Origin: Ktedonobacteraceae bacterium
Lineage (GTDB): Bacteria > Chloroflexota > Ktedonobacteria > Ktedonobacterales > Ktedonobacteraceae
Assembly (NCBI GenBank): GCA_017354095.1
Contig: JAFMRP010000188.1
Coordinates: forward strand, 1 to 8,026
Direction of reading: 5' to 3'
Length of the DNA: 8,026 bases
The translations under genes were made by a program, and so were the position numbers. This document shows, piece after piece, positions 5,655 through 8,026 of the stretch. Each line of letters starts with the position of its first letter. Position 1 is the first letter of the stretch. A model generated the notes under the pieces. It ran no database searches and was not told where the DNA came from. It saw only the letters and a list, made by a program, of their open reading frames with translations.

Positions 5655-6236
5655 TTATGGCGCGGGCGTGTCCCACTTGGAGAGCACCACCCCCGGCTGA
5701 AACGTCTGCAGCATGTCCAGCAGTTCTGTGGCTGTGCTCCCTTCCAGTATCAACTGGGCATGGGCAGGTTGCACAAATCCCTCGCTGGTTGCATGGGCGA
5801 TCAGCGCTTTCAACGGCTGAAAATAGTCCGCGACGTTGAGCAGGCCGATAGGCTTATGATGAATGCCAATCTGGGCCCAGGTGATGATCTCAAAAAGTTC
5901 ATCAAACGTGCCAAAACCCCCGGGCAGAGCGATGAATCCGTCTGCAAGATTTGCCATCATGGCTTTGCGCTCATGCATACTGCCAACCTCGTGCAGGGTG
6001 CTCAGTCCCCGATGTGCCACTTCGCGCTGGAATAAATTCTTGGGAATAACGCCGATGACTTCTCCACCATTCGCCAGTACCGCGTCGGCGAGTACCCCCA
6101 TCAGACCAACGCTTGATCCCCCATAGACCAGTCCCAGGCCACGAGCCGTGAGTTCCTGTCCCAGGGAGCGCGCTGCTTGCTCATATTGCTGGCGTTTCCC
6201 ATGACTCGATCCCGCGAAAACGCAAATGTAGCGCAT
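5655..6236 (-). CDS. LOG-family (TIGR00730-type) nucleoside 5'-monophosphate phosphoribohydrolase
   Basis: A 193-residue Rossmann-like protein of the lysine decarboxylase-like/LOG family. Plant and some bacterial members release free cytokinin bases from their riboside 5'-monophosphates; many bacterial members hydrolyse AMP or other nucleotides, so the substrate here is not known. Visible marks are ICVFAGSS (4-11), GLVYGGSSVGLMG (35-47), MHERKAMM (87-94) and the signature PGGFGTFDELFE (105-116) with catalytic Glu113. Despite the historic 'lysine decarboxylase' label it should not have that activity. The ATG at 6236 was chosen because AAGGAGG (complement of 6240-6246) lies 3 bases upstream. 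The in-frame ATG at 6308 has no ribosome site and precedes the likely -10 element, so it would not be transcribed. Apparently monocistronic. Confidence 0.93.
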   Translation of the reverse strand: MRYICVFAGSSHGKRQQYEQAARSLGQELTARGLGLVYGGSSVGLMGVLADAVLANGGEVIGVIPKNLFQREVAHRGLSTLHEVGSMHERKAMMANLADGFIALPGGFGTFDELFEIITWAQIGIHHKPIGLLNVADYFQPLKALIAHATSEGFVQPAHAQLILEGSTATELLDMLQTFQPGVVLSKWDTPAP

Positions 6237-6294
6237 ACTCCTCCTTTCAACCAGTTCAATCCTTCTTGCCAGGATACGTTCCTGGATGTTGTTC

Positions 6295-6322
6295 AGAATA
6301 TCACGCATCTCGTCTATGTCAA
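6295..6322 (-). promoter_or_regulatory. Promoter of the LOG-family gene
   Basis: On the minus strand TTGACA (complement of 6317-6322) is followed after 16 bases by TATTCT (complement of 6295-6300). Transcription would start near 6288, about 50 bases before the chosen ATG. The -35 is perfect and the -10 matches four of six. Confidence 0.55.
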
Positions 6323-6344
6323 GCCCTTTCCCCCAACACGCTAC

Positions 6345-6382
6345 TTGCCCGGCTCCGCCGAACTGGCAGCTGAGCCGGGCAA
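6345..6382 (-). terminator. 11-bp perfect hairpin after the zinc-protein gene, without a U-run
   Basis: TTGCCCGGCTC (6345-6355) is the exact reverse complement of GAGCCGGGCAA (6372-6382), with a 16-base loop that can form a GCC/GGC inner stem. It sits 34 bases after the zinc-protein stop and just before the LOG promoter, the place for a terminator, but there is no run of U on either strand. It may insulate the two genes as a non-canonical terminator or stabilise the 3' end. Confidence 0.5.
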
Positions 6383-6416
6383 TGTGTGCTTCATGATACG
6401 TTATTTTCTTTCGTTG

Positions 6417-6632
6417 CTAGTCCGGTTTGACCAGCCCCTCGTAGTAGTCCGCGCATTCGTCACACAACACCATGGTCACTTTAGCGATGGGATCACGTGA
6501 CTCCTGTCGGTGTTCATCACAGATCGGTTGCTTACAGCGGGCACAGCTGGCTGTCATCTCTCCCCCACACACATAGCACTTCGTCGGGTCTCCCTCTGTA
6601 GCTGGCTTGATCACAATCTGCTCTTCAAGCAT
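6417..6632 (-). CDS. Small double-zinc-site protein (B-box/DUF2180-like)
   Basis: A 71-residue protein with eight regularly spaced ligands: C19-x2-C22, C30-x2-C33, C38-x2-H41 and C57-x2-C60, sufficient for two interleaved zinc sites of the B-box or cross-brace kind. The segment KCYVCGGE followed by CxxC and ICDEH resembles what I recall of the DUF2180 family; this is memory, not a search. It is probably a cytosolic protein-protein interaction or nucleic-acid-associated module; a specific role cannot be assigned. The start is secure: AGGAGG (complement of 6638-6643) lies 5 bases upstream. It has its own strong promoter with a leader of about 135 bases, and a hairpin follows its stop. Confidence 0.82.
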   Translation of the reverse strand: MLEEQIVIKPATEGDPTKCYVCGGEMTASCARCKQPICDEHRQESRDPIAKVTMVLCDECADYYEGLVKPD

Positions 6633-6774
6633 AGACCCCTCCTCTTCTCTTACTCTACTGTGTAGTTACTAGAGACGGCCATCAATGCGTTTTTGTGGTA
6701 TGTGATGTTGTGGCTGGACTCGTATGTATGGGAGCCGGATCGCGTTACACACAATCATCCCCCTACCCCCTGTC

Positions 6775-6803
6775 CTTATATAGGATTATTACCATTTTGT
6801 CAA
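6775..6803 (-). promoter_or_regulatory. Strong sigma-70-type promoter for the zinc-protein gene
   Basis: On the minus strand TTGACA (complement of 6798-6803), a 17-base spacer and TATAAG (complement of 6775-6780): six and five of six matches at ideal spacing. The start site would be near 6768, leaving about 135 untranslated bases before the ATG. It is the best promoter in the window. Confidence 0.65.
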
Positions 6804-6808
6804 GGTCG

Positions 6809-6928
6809 ATGAATAAAAAAAAGACGAGAGAAATGTTGCTCAGCCCGCTCCAGGAGCGCTACCTTGCCGACCGCCTGGACAAGAGGACCGGAGTTGGTGA
6901 TCGAAAGACGAAAGGTGTGAAGGGTTGA
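6809..6928 (+). CDS. Possible 39-residue ORF, doubtful
   Basis: ATG preceded closely by AAGG, then a Lys/Arg-rich peptide beginning MNKKKTREMLLSPLQ that ends with a TGA inside the TGAAGGGT repeat cluster. An A8 run sits at its start. The middle (LSPLQERYLADRLDKR) reads like ordinary coding sequence and could be the remnant of a decayed gene. There is no clear promoter and no recognised family. Confidence 0.15.
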   Translation: MNKKKTREMLLSPLQERYLADRLDKRTGVGDRKTKGVKG

Positions 6929-7006
6929 AGGGTTGTGAAGGGTCGGTGAAGGGTTTGGTGAAGGGTTGCAGCGGCTCTACAGGCCGTGTGAAGGGTTGTG
7001 AAGGGT
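6918..7006 (+). repeat. Cluster of seven TGAAGGGT repeats
   Basis: Exact copies of TGAAGGGT begin at 6918, 6926, 6936, 6947, 6959, 6989 and 6999, usually within a 10-base unit TGAAGGGTTG. Start-to-start distances are 8, 10, 11, 12, 30 and 10, so most copies lie about one helical turn apart on the same face of DNA. The 22-base break before the sixth copy is a different, GC-rich sequence. It lies about 110 bases upstream of the HAD gene. The rest of the 6633-7115 gap holds the zinc-gene promoter and leader, the doubtful ORF and a candidate -10, TACAAT, at 7073-7078. Confidence 0.9.
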
Positions 7007-7115
7007 TTCGTACGGGATTTCGCGACCCCCTGCAAAACCATATGCGAGAAAATATGCAAAGCCGAAGTGTTGTACAATATACGCGGAGCAAGCACAAATA
7101 TATAAAGGTTGGTTC

Positions 7116-7802
7116 ATGATCAAAACACTTCTCTTTGATTTTGATGGTCTTATCGTAGATACAGAATTGCACGAATTTCAGATATGGCAGATGATATACC
7201 AGGAGTTTCAGTGTGAGCTGACTATGGAGCAATGGGCTGCCTGTGTCGGCGGCACCCTGGAGCACTTCGACCCCTATGTCCACCTGGAAACCCTCCTTGA
7301 TCGACCCATTGAGCGCGAGGTGATCAGGGAACGAACACACCGTCTGAGCCTTGAGGGCTCTCAAACGCTTCCCTCTCTGCCCGGCGTGGAAAGCTACCTG
7401 GCGGAGGCGCGCAGGCTTGGCTTAAAGCTGGGACTGGCCTCCAATTCACCCCGCGAGTGGGTGATGGGCCATCTAGAGCGCCTGGGATTGCATACTTACT
7501 TCGACAATGGCCGTTTTCGCGATGATGTGACGCATAGAAAGCCGCACCCTGAGCTCTACCTCTCGATACTGGAGGCGCTGGAGACGCCCGCGCACGAGGC
7601 CATCGCCCTGGAAGATTCGTCGCATGGTGTCTCGGCTGCGCAGCAGGCCGGCATCTTCTGTGTCGCGGTCCCCAATACCATCACTATGCTGCACTCGCTG
7701 GATCACGCCGATCTGCGCCTGCAATCGATGGCGGATATGCCGCTGTCCGACCTGATCGCGGAAGTGGAGAACAGGCGGCAGAAAGCGATCAAAGCCCGGT
7801 AG
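7116..7802 (+). CDS. HAD-superfamily (subfamily IA) phosphatase, beta-phosphoglucomutase-like
   Basis: A 228-residue haloacid-dehalogenase-type hydrolase of the group that includes beta-phosphoglucomutase and small sugar or nucleotide phosphatases. All four motifs are present: DFDGLIVDTE (8-17) with nucleophile Asp8 and acid/base Asp10; LASNS (107-111) with Ser109; KPHPE (142-146) with Lys142; and EDSSHG (166-171) with Glu166 and Asp167 for magnesium. The helical cap lies between motifs I and II (about 17-85). The substrate cannot be read from sequence; phosphatase activity is more likely than mutase, since nothing around it concerns maltose or trehalose. AAAGG (7104-7108) lies 7 bases before the ATG. 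The TAG stop is 49 bases before the next gene on the same strand, which suggests cotranscription. The TGAAGGGT cluster upstream may influence its expression. Confidence 0.93.
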   Translation: MIKTLLFDFDGLIVDTELHEFQIWQMIYQEFQCELTMEQWAACVGGTLEHFDPYVHLETLLDRPIEREVIRERTHRLSLEGSQTLPSLPGVESYLAEARRLGLKLGLASNSPREWVMGHLERLGLHTYFDNGRFRDDVTHRKPHPELYLSILEALETPAHEAIALEDSSHGVSAAQQAGIFCVAVPNTITMLHSLDHADLRLQSMADMPLSDLIAEVENRRQKAIKAR

Positions 7803-7851
7803 CGAACAACAAACTGCCTGTATCAGGCTATCTTATTAAAGGAGAACTGCT

Positions 7852-8026
7852 ATGGGTCTGGGTATTGTGCAAATAGATGCTTTTACGAATACGCCATTTG
7901 CCGGTAACCCCGCTGGCGTCTGTCTCCTGCCCGCGCCACGAGATGAGCGCTGGATGCAGAATGTCGCGCGTGAGATGAATCTCTCGGAAACGGCGTTCCT
8001 GCTGCGCCAGCAGGATGGCTTTCACC
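7852..8026 (+). CDS. PhzF-family isomerase-like protein, 3'-truncated by the window edge
   Basis: Only the first 58 residues are visible. They show the PhzF/diaminopimelate-epimerase-fold N-terminus: IVQIDAFT (5-12), PFAGNPAGVCL (15-25) and NLSETAFL (43-50), where Glu46 matches the catalytic glutamate (Glu45) of PhzF. True PhzF isomerises dihydro-3-hydroxyanthranilate in phenazine synthesis, but most family members in bacteria have unknown substrates, and no phenazine genes are in the window. The start is well supported by AAAGGAG (7838-7844) 7 bases before the ATG. A small hairpin, GCCTG/CAGGC (7816-7828), lies in the 49-base gap after the HAD gene but has a stem of only 5 bp, so it is a poor terminator. 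Confidence 0.93.
   Translation, partial: MGLGIVQIDAFTNTPFAGNPAGVCLLPAPRDERWMQNVAREMNLSETAFLLRQQDGFH

Noticed and set aside
5571..6035. A 154-codon + strand open frame
   Set aside because: Most of it is antisense to the LOG-family gene, which has a promoter, ribosome site and conserved motifs. The product resembles nothing known.
6237..6308. A 24-residue N-terminal extension of the LOG protein
   Set aside because: The ATG at 6308 has no ribosome site and lies upstream of the likely -10 element, whereas AAGGAGG directly precedes the ATG at 6236 and the shorter protein has the normal family length.
6918..7006. CRISPR array
   Set aside because: The repeat unit is only 8-10 bases, there are no spacers of uniform length, and no cas genes are nearby.
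6840..7364. A 174-codon minus-strand open frame through the repeat cluster
   Set aside because: Its QPFT-like repeats come from the TGAAGGGT array read backward. Much of it is antisense to the HAD gene and there is no ribosome site.

Overview
The window looks like chromosomal DNA of a free-living bacterium of moderate to high GC content. The gene set and the style of the proteins suggest Chloroflexota, class Ktedonobacteria, but this is an inference from recalled family resemblance and no marker in the window proves it. Codon use looks even throughout. There are no insertion sequences, phage genes, tRNA or rRNA genes and no CRISPR array. I found no complete new multi-gene system. The unusual material is in the intergenic regions and in the sequence details of FtsZ and LarB.

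Layout, left to right. (1) The end of mutM/fpg (DNA glycosylase, + strand, 5' end outside the window) meets a convergent lipoprotein gene with a 14-base overlap. (2) A gap of about 480 bases contains a candidate promoter and a strongly folding leader RNA in front of larB (nickel-pincer cofactor synthesis). (3) larB is followed by a small gsiB/KGG-type stress protein made of 20-residue repeats, then a strong bidirectional terminator. (4) On the minus strand lies ftsZ, with a long charged N-terminal extension, altered nucleotide-loop residues, a structured leader and no ftsA, ftsQ or mur neighbours. (5) A stand-alone CheY-like receiver lies upstream, also on the minus strand. (6) A short intergenic stretch contains a possible 24-codon ORF between inverted repeats. 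(7) A LOG-family phosphoribohydrolase and a 71-residue zinc protein follow on the minus strand, each with a recognisable promoter. (8) A 480-base gap carries that zinc-gene promoter and seven copies of the octamer TGAAGGGT. (9) A HAD-family phosphatase and the start of a PhzF-like gene lie on the + strand and are probably cotranscribed.

The genes do not form one pathway. Most are single-gene units with their own signals: DNA repair (mutM), cofactor synthesis (larB), stress protection (KGG protein), division (ftsZ), signalling (receiver) and nucleotide or phosphate housekeeping (LOG, HAD). Start codons were moved from the longest ORF to the Shine-Dalgarno-supported site for the KGG, receiver and LOG genes. 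The features most worth testing are the larB leader RNA, the FtsZ T3-loop change and the TGAAGGGT repeat cluster.
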